A stretch of 64,000 bases of DNA from Heterodera schachtii (lineage: Eukaryota; Nematoda; Chromadorea; Rhabditida; Heteroderidae), in contig SIJG01000009.1 in NCBI GenBank assembly GCA_023374025.1, forward strand, positions 1,553,558 to 1,617,557, written 5' to 3'. Below the pieces are notes generated by a model. That model saw only the letters and a list, made by a program, of their open reading frames with translations, had not been told where the DNA came from and did not search any database. The position numbers were made by a program, and so were the translations under genes. Shown in pieces: positions 46,313 through 56,766 of this stretch. Position 1 is the stretch's first letter. Every line of letters begins with the position of its first letter.

Positions 46313-46672
46313 CTTTTTTATTACAATTGTAAGCATTGGGACAAGAATTTTAACGAAGGAAAAAGAATTATAAATTTAAAGCGTTTTATATATGCTACAA
46401 AAAATAAATGAGAAAAATAAATAATTTAAAGTTAATTATTTTTTGTTTCTAAAAACCGATTAAGATTTAAAAAATTAATACCTAAGATTATAAAGATATT
46501 GTAATTAGTGCATCCGTGAGAATTAAAGAATTCAGATATTTAAAAAATTATATTATTTCAAAATAAAATATATTAAAGAAGCATAAATAAACTGAGCATT
46601 TTTACTTAACTTGTTGAATTAAACTTTAATAATATATATCAATAAGATAATAAATTTAATATAAGGCGCAAC

Positions 46673-46705
46673 AGCTGATAGTTGTTTTTGAAAATGCGTG
46701 AATTG
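46673..46705 (-). CDS. Candidate micro-exon, unknown protein
   Basis: A 33-nt minus-strand segment after a good acceptor (tttccgctcag) and before GTTGCG. The frame reads QFTHFQKQLSA, phase 0 at both ends; a second frame (NSRIFKNNYQ) is also open. Not recognised. Confidence 0.3.
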
Positions 46706-47477
46706 CTGAGCGGAAATAAAACTTATAGATAAAATTCATTCCCCGTAAAAATGCAATCTAATTTGAACAAAATTCATCTTTTTAATTAAGTATTGCTCAA
46801 ATTTTTATGAGTTCTTTGAATTCAGAAATTTCACCCGTTGTAAATAAATATATTAAAAATATTATAATAAAAAATTATAGAAATTGTTTTGATTGAAAAT
46901 AAGGAAAACACTAAATTTAAATAAAAAATTTAAAATAATTAATCACAAATAATAATTGCTCAAAAAAGTTTTTAATGTAATCGTCAAAACAGTGACAAAA
47001 ATGAGCAATCGATAAAAGACTAATTGCATAAAACTGTTTTTATATGAAATAGTATAACAAATTTAGAGACGATATATAATACAAAATTCTTAACTAACAT
47101 CACCAAGGAACATGTCAATGAGATAAAAGAGATTGTATTTAAGTTATTGGCTTTTTGATTAAATAATAAAAAAGGCCAAAAAAATTAAAATAATATTGTG
47201 AATACATAATTTAATAAATGGCTCTACAAATAACACATTGAATCACGATAAAGGATATTCTGCTAAAATAAATTTTTTGAAACCATAACATTTTATTTGT
47301 TGGCTTCCTTGACAAAAGTTTACATGAAAATTCAATAAAAACCTTAAAATTTCAAAATTTACCATAAATTTCGTCCAAAACATTAGGAATTCAGAAGTCA
47401 TAAAATTTAATTTCAGAGCCATCCCTGATAACAACAAATGAAAAAACTTTTGAACAGTCATAATAAAATTTTTAGAC

Positions 47478-47507
47478 CAAATCGTGTCGGAAAAAAGGGG
47501 CTATGCG
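47478..47507 (-). CDS. Candidate micro-exon, unknown protein
   Basis: A 30-nt minus-strand segment between a long pyrimidine-rich stretch ending ccatggaaag and a GTCTAA donor. The frame reads RIAPFFRHDL. The same frame is open upstream too (IPNPCVGDHGK), so the true exon may be longer with an unseen acceptor. Not recognised. Confidence 0.28.
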
Positions 47508-47888
47508 CTTTCCATGGTCCCCAACACAAGGATTTGGAATGAAATGAAGAGACAAATGATGAAGATAATAAAAGACCAATTTTTTAATGTCAAAGATGAA
47601 TTTTTTTGAATATTTGATAATTCTTCATCAAGGATTTAACAAAATAATTAATGTAATTATATATATAAAGTTTTTCGTTAAATTCTCAAGCTAAACATGA
47701 TGACTATACAATTTAAAAGTGCAAACTAAAAAATCTGATTATAGTTGAACTCTTAAAATAAAACTCAAACTTATCCAAAAAATTTTTAAAAGATCATGAA
47801 ATGAACACATAGCTATTGAATAACCAAAAAAAAATCATAAAAAACTCCCTCAGACGACAAAATATTTTTGAAAACTTTAACAGATACA

Positions 47889-48540
47889 GTAATGACCGGT
47901 ACTCTAATAAAGGTAATGTTACCGATCAATATTTCTATGCTTACTAGGCAGCAATTATTGCTATTTTCGGCAGGCAATTTTTGCTATTTTCGTTAAAATG
48001 TCTTTATTTTTAAAATCACAATAGGTTTGGTGACAACTTTTTGTTAATTTTTTCTTATATCAATTAATTGAGCATCTTTTACCCTTTTCACCCCACTTTT
48101 TCCCAGAGATTATAAAAATATTGATTTTACGTGTTTTTGCGATCCAGATTTTTCAATACATAATTTAAAAATTTAATTAATTTTAAAATTTAATGAAACA
48201 AAAAAAATTCATAAAAGAAATGTTCTTGAAAAAAAAAATCATTTTGCCGATAATATAACTTGTTACATCAAAAAGTGAAAATCAATGCAAATTTTGTCTA
48301 AGTTATACAAATAAATTTGGCACTTTCATTTCGTCGAGACTTTCGTAAATTTTTTCTTTTGTTTTTATGTTTCGCAAATTCGCGATTTTTTTCTAAATTT
48401 TGCAATTCGCATTTATTTTGTTTCGCATTTTTTGTTTTCGAACTCGGTTCTCTATAAAATGGCCGAGTGGAAAAAATTCGCACCACAAAAATATTTTTGA
48501 AAATCCCGGGTTTTTGTAAGCACACCTAATTTTAAAAAGC
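47889..48540. repeat. Mixed repeat region with TTCGCAAATTCGCG words
   Basis: At 47950-48000 the phrase gcaatttttgctattttcg repeats. At 48340-48440 words such as gtttcgcaaattcgcgattt recall the gcgaaacgcgaaa element family. No ends were resolved. The 75-codon minus frame at 48298-48525 arises from this repeat text. Confidence 0.4.
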
Positions 48541-48548
48541 TATTTTCA

Positions 48549-48689
48549 CTTTTTGATTAATAATTTTTTGAATTTTCCCAATTTGACATCCCAGCCTCCC
48601 CCAGGCTCATCCTGAGTTAAAACGGTTCCCTTCTGACACATGTTCGTGTTATGACAATAATATAATGATAAACGGCTAGGCTCGGCATC
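48549..48689 (-). CDS. Longest candidate exon of the block, unknown protein
   Basis: After an acceptor ending catcgaaag, the minus strand is open for 47 codons to a TGA. It begins DAEPSRLSLYYCHNTNMCQK and continues GTVLTQDEPGGGWDVKLG. Composition is ordinary and GC content well above the surroundings. A donor could be the GTCAAA within GGWDV; otherwise it runs to the stop. A second frame from ATG (MRYIERMPSLAVYHYIIV) is also open for 29 codons. No family was recognised; two Cys and a Gly-rich turn are the only notable residues. Confidence 0.42.
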
Positions 48690-49156
48690 CTTTCGATGTA
48701 TCGCATTGATAATTTTTTATTTATAAAAAATGAATCTAAAAAAAATTTCAATTTATAAACATTTGTGTAATAATTTTTTATTCCAATTTAATATAGACAT
48801 AATTTTTTTAATTCACCTAATTGTTTTTATATTAATTTAATTAAATTTATTCTAATTGTAATATTTTTAAAAATAAATTCAAATGGAAATATTTCCTTCC
48901 ATATTAAAATGGAATGACAAATAAGCAACTAAATTAAAAATTATTGGATTTTAACTAGAATGTTTTGTAAATATTATTGGAGCAAGACAAAAATAATAAA
49001 AATATTATTTTATTTATAATTATTATGAAAAATGAATCTTTTATACCAATATTTAATCAATAACATATTTAATATTGCTTAATAAAAAAAATTCTTGGAT
49101 TATAACCAATAATAAATAAATAAAAAAGTGAAATTTGATAATCATACCATTATTTA

Positions 49157-49225
49157 GGTGGCTCAACATCCCTCAATAACACTAACTAAATGGCACTCAT
49201 GGCTTCGAATCGGCATACCTTATAA
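49157..49225 (-). CDS. GC-richer island: micro-exon or tRNA relic
   Basis: On the minus strand, after an acceptor ending tttataag, a frame reads VCRFEAMSAI up to a GTTAGT donor; a second short frame reads LLRDVEPPK. On the + strand the same island has an A-box-like start (ggtggctcaac) and a B-box-like word (ggcttcgaatc) at tRNA-like spacing, with partial aggt/acct end pairing. So it may be a degraded tRNA or SINE. Confidence 0.25.
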
Positions 49226-49508
49226 AACGTATTTAAATAAACCATAAAGCAGAAAAAATTTTTAAAGATTTATTTCGATCTATTCAATAATGAAAAAAAT
49301 TAAAATTATAAATTCGACAAAGAAATAAGGGCCAGAAAAAGAGTCAACTTAATAATGAATCTCAAACTCGAAATTTAAACATGTTCCAAAATAAAATTAT
49401 TCAAAATTTTAAAGACAAAGTAATTAATACCTCAAAAAACAAATAAAAATGAAATAAATAAATAATAAAAATAAATAAATAAGAACCAATAAGTAAGCCT
49501 AAGCCTAC

Positions 49509-49570
49509 AAACTCAAAGGCAATTCGTTTCTTCGCATCGTGAAGAAGCGATGGCAGATCAGAGCGAGCAT
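49509..49570 (-). CDS. Candidate internal exon, unknown protein
   Basis: A 62-nt GC-richer segment on the minus strand with an acceptor ending actttaaaag and a GTAGGC donor. One frame fills it completely, beginning ARSDLPSLLHDAKKR and ending IAFEF. The composition is typical of a folded protein. Other frames are shorter. Not recognised. Confidence 0.42.
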
Positions 49571-49681
49571 CTTTTAAAGTAATAATTAAAAAGAATTTTA
49601 ATAAAACAAAATCCCATTATTTGAACTAGAATAAAATTTTTATCCTAGAGAATAAGCGAATATAAAGCGAATTTAACCTAC

Positions 49682-49721
49682 GACGTTTTGGGGTGCACCG
49701 GAATATGTTATGCGCCGATTC
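49682..49721 (-). CDS. Candidate internal exon, unknown protein
   Basis: A 40-nt minus-strand segment after a strong acceptor (ttctttgtcag) and before GTAGGT. The frame reads ESAHNIFRCTPKR, and it stays open beyond the donor. It lies 111 nt upstream of the exon at 49509-49570. The phases disagree by one base, so one boundary is wrong or a base is missing. Not recognised. Confidence 0.36.
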
Positions 49722-51714
49722 CTGACAAAGAAAATTTTTTGTATGAGATAATTAAAATTATTTAAAATACAATAATTAAAGATTATTTAATCCAACGTAA
49801 TTAAAAAAAAATTAACTTAAAAAATGTTGTCTTAATCATAGTCAAATGGAAAAAAGTTTTTGGATTTTACTTAATATAAAATTTTTGAATTGAAAATTCA
49901 TATTTCTGATTGTTATTTTCAAAATTCAAGAAACCATGAAAGTATGCAAAACACCGATGAGCTTTATAATTTCAAAAATTAATCCCGGCCGAAGGCTTTT
50001 CTTAAATTTTTAGTGAATTATTAAATAAATTTAAATGCAATGCTACAACAAATTAAATAAGGTTTGAATTAAATCGATTGACTGCCTAATTTGTTTTACA
50101 TTTAACTGGTATGCCCAATAAAAATCGTAAGGTTTTTTTGCCGCAAGAAATTGATCTATAATTTATGCGTAAAATGTAAAATAATTATAAGAAATGAAAA
50201 TATTTATTAAAATATATAAAATGTGGAAAATTTAATATAAAATAAAAATATTCAGATGCACTTAAATTTACAAATTAAAGTTTTTAAAACATATTTTAAT
50301 AACACCTATAAAATACCTATTTTAACCAATAAATTAATATACATATGCTAATAAGTCCAGCTTATAATAAAAGAAACTATATTAACTTTTGTATTATTTT
50401 GCAAAAAGTAGTATTTGCATGCCTTTTCAAGAAAAGTAACAATCCGGCAATATTGGAGAGATGGATTCATGAATGAAATAGTTTTTAATCAAAAATTTAA
50501 AAGGTTTTTAATTACACCGACAAAAATATTCTACCAATAAAATATTAAGCTAATATTTATATGCTAATAATTCAACAGATAAAATATTTAAAATTATGAA
50601 AAATGATGCAAGACGAAATCTAAGTTCCTTTTAGAATGGAAGATCAAAAAATATGATGTATTATCAGAATAACATATTTTTAAAAGTAACAAAAAATGAA
50701 GTTTAAATATATTTTTTAAATTTATGACTAAAAAAGCTGAATAAAGGGACAAAAAGCTTTGCATTAACAATATGCATATAAAGCAAAAAAATAAAATAAA
50801 ATATTATAGATTCAAGAATAAAAGCATTCAGAAAATTTGAGAATTAATAAATTAACCCATTTAATTATCTAATAGAGTTTAAATAAAAACTCAACAAAAA
50901 ATAATATTTTTGGATGATTTTCAGAATTTTTGACATGTATTAATTATTATTCAGGCTTCATACATAATTTACGGAAATTATTAATTTTAAATAAAATAAT
51001 TGACTTTCTTGAAGCTTTATCATAAAAAATAAATATATATAAAATCACAAGTACAAAAAACTTATAAAACTATCAAATTTAATTAAACAATTAATAAAAA
51101 TTTTAAAATTATAGCGACAACAATGTCAAAAATTATGCTATAGTGGTAGTGAAAGAAAGAAAACAGTAAGAATTATTATAAAATAAAAGTTCAATTAATG
51201 AATATTTTTAATTTATAATAAATATTGGAGTTCCTTTATAACTGTCCCATCTGAGAAAGTTGACCACATATGTACATAAGAACAATTTAAAATAAAAAAC
51301 ACAAAATTCTATCAATCGATGTCATTAAACAGAAAAAATATGAAATAAATATTAATAAAATCTGAAAGAATGAATAAATTATATTAATAAATTTAAAATG
51401 AAACCAGAACAAGGAGCCCTATAATTAGTATAAGGTTTTCTATCTGCCAAATTTCAAAAAATTTTCTAAATACATTTTTTTACCTAAAGCTGTATAAATA
51501 TCCTCCAATTAAATTTTTGACTCTTATCAAAAATATATAAATATTTATTTAAATTATTAATAATTTATTTGTTTTTGGTAATGAAAAATGAAAAAATATT
51601 ATTCGAAAACAAAAAATATGTTTTTAAGTTGAAAAATCAATTGCATAGTGAATGAATATATAACAATAACGATTATCAAAAATAAAGATAAACACTATTA
51701 ATACAAAATTATTT
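49722..51714. other. No confident feature; A-rich intron-like DNA
   Basis: A-rich DNA with only small GC bumps (49980, 50440). Nothing supported. Confidence 0.4.
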
Positions 51715-51795
51715 TCCAGCGAGTCCGGTAGCCGGGAGTGTCGCCAATAAAGGCGACAAGACGAGAAAAGACCGGAGACATACTTCCTCCCGTTA
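51715..51795 (-). CDS. Candidate exon, unknown protein
   Basis: A clear GC-rich island of about 80 nt. All three minus-strand frames are open across it. The one with the most protein-like composition reads GGSMSPVFSRLVAFIGDTPG and then YRTRWK; another reads GRKYVSGLFSSCRLYWRHSR. Splice edges are not clean: the upstream AG is within cgggag and no GT closes it. Not recognised. Confidence 0.3.
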
Positions 51796-53469
51796 AGCGT
51801 GGATAATAAAAATATTCTCGGTATGAAAAGATTTTTATCTAAATATATAAAATTATTCTTACTAGAATACTCAAAAAATTCTAAATATGTAGATATAAAA
51901 ATATATTTCATTATAAAATAAACCGCATGAATAAAAAATAGGTTATTGACTGAAGAACAAAATCTGCTAGAACAGAAAGCAAAAATACTGGAAAATCATA
52001 ATAAAAAATTTATTAATTTGAAAATCCTATAAAATTAAATAAATCACTGTAAGGATATTTATTCGAAAGTTTATCTCGTTCTCATGATATTGCCAAGCGA
52101 GATTGCAAGATAAATTTGGAAAGCAAAAAACATTATCAGTCTAAATTTATTTTTACTAAAAAACAATTAAAAACCCTGGTAAAACGAAATATATTGTTAT
52201 TTATTTAAATAATATTAGTTAAATTCATATGAAGCTATCGGTATCCAGTTGCCCTGCAACCAGAAATTGAGCTAGAAGTGAGAGAACTCCAAGATAAAGT
52301 GTAATTGTATCTCTCTTACTCAGTTTGGTCATCAATCAATTAGATTAATTGAAAGAAGAATAATAAAATAAGATAGAATAGAAATTTATTCTAAAACTTT
52401 AAAATTTTATAAAAACTCATAAATGGTAAATAACCAAATATGAAAACAACCACCAAAAGCATTCAAATAAATATTTTGAAAAATGAAATTTATAATAAAA
52501 TGATAAAACATAAAGAAAAAAAAATTTCAGACTGAATCGGAAAAATAGACAAAGACGTATCATGATGACATTTCTATAAATTAAAAATGGTATTCATTAA
52601 TAATAATAAGTAAAATTAATTAAATATCGCACTTTAAATTAAAATCATCCTTATAATGCGGGAACACTAATAATTCCTAGCAATCATCCCCATCCATTCC
52701 CGTTATCCACTAACATCCTACATTCTCCCCTTAACAAAAATCTGAAGGTGCAGGGTTAAATAACTATTAGATAAAATAATAATACTTATTAAGAGTAATT
52801 ATAAAATCAAAAATGATAATTTCATCAAATTAGCTTTAACAAATAGATTGTTAGCACAAGCACACCTTTTGACAAATACACAACTTAAAATGTTTTGCGA
52901 AATTATTGTTATTATTATTTGAATATGCTCAAAATAGAAATAAAAATGAATTAATATTTTATGAAAATACAATTTTTTACATATAAATTTTGACAATAAA
53001 TTCATAGAAAAGCCAATCAAAATGCAATAAAAAGACTAATTCTAAGAATAGATCTCCAAATAAAACTACTTTACAAATTTTGAAAAAAACGTACCAAATG
53101 AAATGTTTTCTATACAATTGAATATAACTAAGAAATTTTATAAAAATTTCTACGATATAATATGAAAAACCTTGGGTTCATTATTTTTTGAAAATTTCAT
53201 TTATAATAAAATTTAAAAAATAATATTTATATAAAATAAATATGTATTAAAGATAAAAAGAAATATAATTAACGATAAAATCCGACTCAGAATCAAATTT
53301 TTAGGTAAACGGAAAAAAATCAGGCTATGAATCAGGAAGTAAATGATATTTTTTTTGAAAATAAATGGAAAAGAACGCTTAAACTTTATACTTAATTTTG
53401 GATAAAGAAATAATATTTCGTTGAAATTTCAAAATTCTTTTAACTGATTTAATCAATTAATCAATAAAA
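51796..53469. other. No confident feature; two GC-richer patches
   Basis: Patches at 52225-52330 and 52650-52760 stand out. The second is pyrimidine-rich on the + strand (catccccatccattcccgtt) and is open there for about 38 codons, without splice signals. Neither is called. Confidence 0.3.
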
Positions 53470-53560
53470 ATCAAATGTCTTTGCCGAGCTTGAACAAGCT
53501 AGTACCCAGGAACATAACTCATGTCGGATTTACTTGAATATCGCGCAAAATTTTAAAAAG
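53470..53560 (-). CDS. Possible 5' exon of the minus-strand unit
   Basis: The last GC-richer island before the strand bias changes. On the minus strand an ATG at 53522 reads MSYVPG into a GTACTA donor (53506-53522); a different frame across the island reads IRHELCSWVLACSSSAKTFD. As the most upstream island of the A-rich block it would be where a first exon is expected, but nothing else supports it. Confidence 0.18.
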
Positions 53561-53844
53561 CTGAAAATACTAAATTATTTGAATTTTCATTTCACTAAAG
53601 AAACTCAAATTGTTTATTAGTTCATGCTTGCACTCAACCAAAACAAATCGTGTAGTCATGAAAAAACTCAGAAAATTTTAAAATAGGGATAATTATTAAA
53701 AGATAAAGAATATTAAATGCATAAAATAGAAACTCAAAAAAAATCTATAATTAAATAAATAATCACACATGCACTTTTATCTATTCACATATAAATAAAT
53801 GAAATAATATACGGAGAAAGTGTTAAAACTATGATTTTCCAAAC

Positions 53845-54462
53845 ACCATTTTTGCCTTTTAGTCCATATTTCGGCCATTTTTGGCAAATTTTCAGAAGAA
53901 AAATAGAAAAAAGCGAAAAATACACTGTTCGGGACAACACCAAACATTTAAATGACTATTTTGGCGCCCTTTCGTTTTAATGTTTTATTATTGTCTTCCC
54001 CTCCTTCGCTAATTGTCAATAAACAAATTTTATTGATCGACCCAACATACACCCCTAAAGATCGACTTTTTGAACTTTTAAAATTAGACCCCCAAAAATA
54101 TGAAAAATTTGGGTTTTCGTCGTCATTTTGGCATTTTTGATAAATATTTTCATTCTTTTTGCGTTATTTTTTTTAATATGAATTTTTTTGAAATTGGCAA
54201 ACATGGAAATATTTTTTATACGATTGACGACAATAAAAATTTTTTGCATTTTTATGTTTTAAATCTATTTTTTGGTTGTTTATTGTTTTTTGAAGTTTAT
54301 TTAAGCAAATATTGAATAAATAAACCTTTTATGAATATTTGAGCGTTTAAAACTTAGATTTAGGCAGTTTTTAGTCCATATTTTTGTCGTTATTTAGCCA
54401 TTTTGAGCTTTTTAGTCTATATTTCTGGCTTTTTTAGTCCATATAATTTACAACCCTAGTTA
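53845..54462. mobile_element. Degenerate element of TTAGTCCATAT words at the strand switch
   Basis: Both sides carry the word ttttagtccatat and close variants, and the right end reads acaaccctagtta. The interior includes acatacacccctaaagatcg, the module shared with elements at 56360, 58690 and 40180. The left terminal repeat is lost, so no target duplication can be shown. The overlapping frames of 62-71 codons on both strands are low-complexity. Confidence 0.5.
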
Positions 54463-55501
54463 TTAGCAACTATTTTCTAGTTTTTTAATTAATCAACTAA
54501 AAAATTATAAATTATGTATTATCGAATTTTTTTTCCTTTTTGAAAATGTTCAATTAAATAATTTTGTCTCAAATCATTTAATAAAATATTCTTTTTTTTT
54601 GACTTCGATTTAATAGTTCTCCTGCTAATAGTATTTAATTTTAAATTCAAATAATTCGAGTTTTGTTTGCACATAACAAATTCTTATTACTTGAAGTCAC
54701 CGAATCAAATTAAATTAAGAATTTACCTTATTATTTATAATAAGAGATTAGGGTCGATTTTCGAAATGTTTGTGATTATAACTTATTTCTCATTTCTTAT
54801 AATGGCTTTTTTCTATCTATTTATTTTTTTATTAGATATCAAAAAAATTTCAATTTTAGTACCTTATTCAATTTTTGTTTTCAAATCAGATTTTTAAATT
54901 TTTTAAAAGTTTATCTTATCATTTGCGATTAATTCTTTTATGGCGTAGGTTTTTATATTTTTTTAAATTTTTGATTAAGTTTACATCATTTTTTTGAAAT
55001 TTTCTTTGCCTTTTGGCTCAATTATCTTGCTTTCTCATTCACGGTCACTTTAAGCTTTTTTCTTTGAATCGCAATAAAGGGTCAATTCTTTGTAATTTTA
55101 TATGCATTCATTAAATTTTTATAAAGAAAACTGTTAACTAATTTATTTTTAGTTGCTTAATAGAATTGTGTATTTGGGTTTTATTTCAAATATGTTTATC
55201 TTGAATGAGCCATTCTTGCTCATAATTTATTTTTGTTGAAATTCTGTCGCTTTCAAGGGTACCTTTACGATTGTTGTCGTTTTCCATAGTACGTTTCAAA
55301 AAATGGTACTAATTCATTGTTTTGTCCCATTTTTATTATAACATTTTTAACATGAATTTTTCTTATTTCATATTTCTTTTTCATCTTCTGTTAACAGAGA
55401 GATTGCTACACCATTAAGAATATCTTTATTTTTTTTAAATTCAAATATAATTTGTAGAGCATAAAAAGTATTTTTAAATTAAAGATGATAACAAAAAATT
55501 A
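54463..55501. other. Start of T-rich (+) domain; no gene called
   Basis: From here the + strand is T-rich. If the bias follows transcription, the interval 53.5-54.6 kb contains the start sites of divergent transcripts. A + strand island at 55250-55300 reads GTFTIVVVFHS after a tttcaag acceptor and before a GTACGT donor. It could be an exon of the right-hand gene but matches nothing clearly. Confidence 0.3.
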
Positions 55502-55636
55502 TTTTTTTTTTAAATATTTAAATTGTTTTCCCTCAGGAGTAGACATAAGACCATATCTACCATAATGTGATATATGAACAAGATATTCTGAAGAATTGTT
55601 TTTTGGAGAAGAAAATATAACAATCGGAGCACCACT
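55502..55636 (-). CDS. ORF with Nup98-autoprotease-like ending
   Basis: The minus strand is open for 44 codons to a TAA, starting SGAPIVIFSSPKNNSSEYLV, continuing HISHYGRYGLMSTPEG and ending in lysines. Just upstream, ggtgaag could be an acceptor. The Nup98 autoproteolytic domain ends with a motif SHFSKYGL, where cleavage is between Phe and Ser. Here it is SHYGRYGL, with a preceding GA and P at similar spacing. If related, the catalytic Ser would be Gly, so it could not self-cleave. The orientation is opposite to the local strand bias, and 44 open codons may be chance. Confidence 0.25.
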
Positions 55637-56135
55637 TCACCAACGAGCCAAAATATTAAAATAATAATTGTGTTATTTTTTTTCTATATTGAAAGTTTTT
55701 AACTCAATGTATTAATTTTGTTTTGAAGTATAAATTATTGACTTTTTTCATGTTGATAATAAATCTTTTATTCGTTTATTTTATCCGTTTGTGCCATTTT
55801 TAGTTGTGAAAACTTTAAATTCATGTTGCGACGGGACATATAGACATTTACATATTCATTCACTCACGTAATAATATAAATTTATTTGATATTTATAATA
55901 TTTGAGTTATGTGATGAATACTTCTCTTGTCTATTTTATTTCCTTTTTTATCCATTTGACTCCAAAATAACTTGCTTTGCTTTTATATTTAATATTAGGA
56001 TAATAGAGGGTAATTTTTGTAATTCTATATCGTTCGTGCATTATTATTTTTTAAACAAAATTATAGTATTGTTCAATAGCTTTTATTTAATAAAATAGAT
56101 AATTTTTTATAAATGTATCTGCGTTATGTAATAAT

Positions 56136-56758
56136 TAGGGCCGCAACTTTTAGTGAAAAAACTTTTTTTTTGCCCAATTGTTTTGAAGAAAGGAGCTCAA
56201 AAAACGCATTTCTGCATTAAAAATTCTCGATTCTGATGTCACTATCGGTCACTAGAAATCACTATTTTGGCGACTTCGTCACTAAAATAGTTAAAAATCA
56301 TTATTTTGGCGCTTTGTCACTATTTTTCACTATTTCGGCATTTTTTGGAAAATTCCTTAACAAAACTGCAATAAAACCAAAAAATATACCCCTAAGAATC
56401 GACCTAAAATTTTTTTTCAAAAATACACCCCTAAGAATCGACTTAAATTTTTCAAAATGTGCCCCTAAGAATTGAAAAAATTTTTCAAATTCATCCCCCA
56501 AATTTTTTTTTCTTGGCAAAATTTTTGATTTGAAAAATGTCAATTTTTGCTGAGAAAATATTAGAAAGGAAATGTACCTCATTTGCAACTGCAATCAGTG
56601 AATAAAAAATTTTTTTGCTCAATTTTTGGCTAAAAATTATGTCACTATTCGTCACTATTTTGGACCTTTTGTCACTATTTCTTCACTATTTTGGGATTTT
56701 TACTCACTATTTTAGTTAACTATTTTGGGATTTTTCTTCACTAAAAGTTGCGGCCCTA
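56136..56758. mobile_element. hAT-like MITE of GTCACTATTTT words
   Basis: The ends tagggccgcaacttttagtg and its reverse are inverted repeats. They are flanked by the exact 8-bp duplication gtaataat (56128-56135 and 56759-56766). The interior repeats gtcactatttt and carries two copies of atacccctaagaatcgac-type text. The 79- and 97-codon frames on opposite strands arise from these repeats. No transposase. A truncated relative is at 34726. Confidence 0.92.
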
Positions 56759-56766
56759 GTAATAAT

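Larger units (their letters stand above)
3400..53800 (-). other. 50-kb A-rich (+) domain, probable intron block of minus-strand gene(s)
   Basis: By eye the + strand here is consistently much richer in A than T, apart from inserted transposons. The flanks on both sides have the opposite bias. In the GMP synthase gene at the right end the introns are T-rich on the sense strand, so an A-rich + strand suggests transcription of the minus strand. Scattered GC-richer islands with AG and GT at their edges on the minus strand agree with this and are listed separately. Phases of neighbouring islands often do not fit, so I do not claim a complete gene model. Whether this is one gene or several is unknown. 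Confidence 0.4.

Noticed and set aside
3400..53800. Ciliate germline-like arrangement (coding segments split by AT-rich eliminated DNA)
   Set aside because: The idea fits short GC islands in AT spacers, but SL1, GT-AG introns of 45-91 nt and animal-type hAT MITEs point to a nematode, and island edges look like splice sites rather than pointer repeats.
17319..55636. Single Nup98 gene joining the ELRL-like island at 17.4 kb and the SHYGRYGL-like frame at 55.6 kb
   Set aside because: On the minus strand their order would be the reverse of Nup98, and both similarities are short.
56236..56594. 79- and 97-codon ORFs on opposite strands
   Set aside because: Both lie inside a MITE with an 8-bp duplication and are made of its repeated words.
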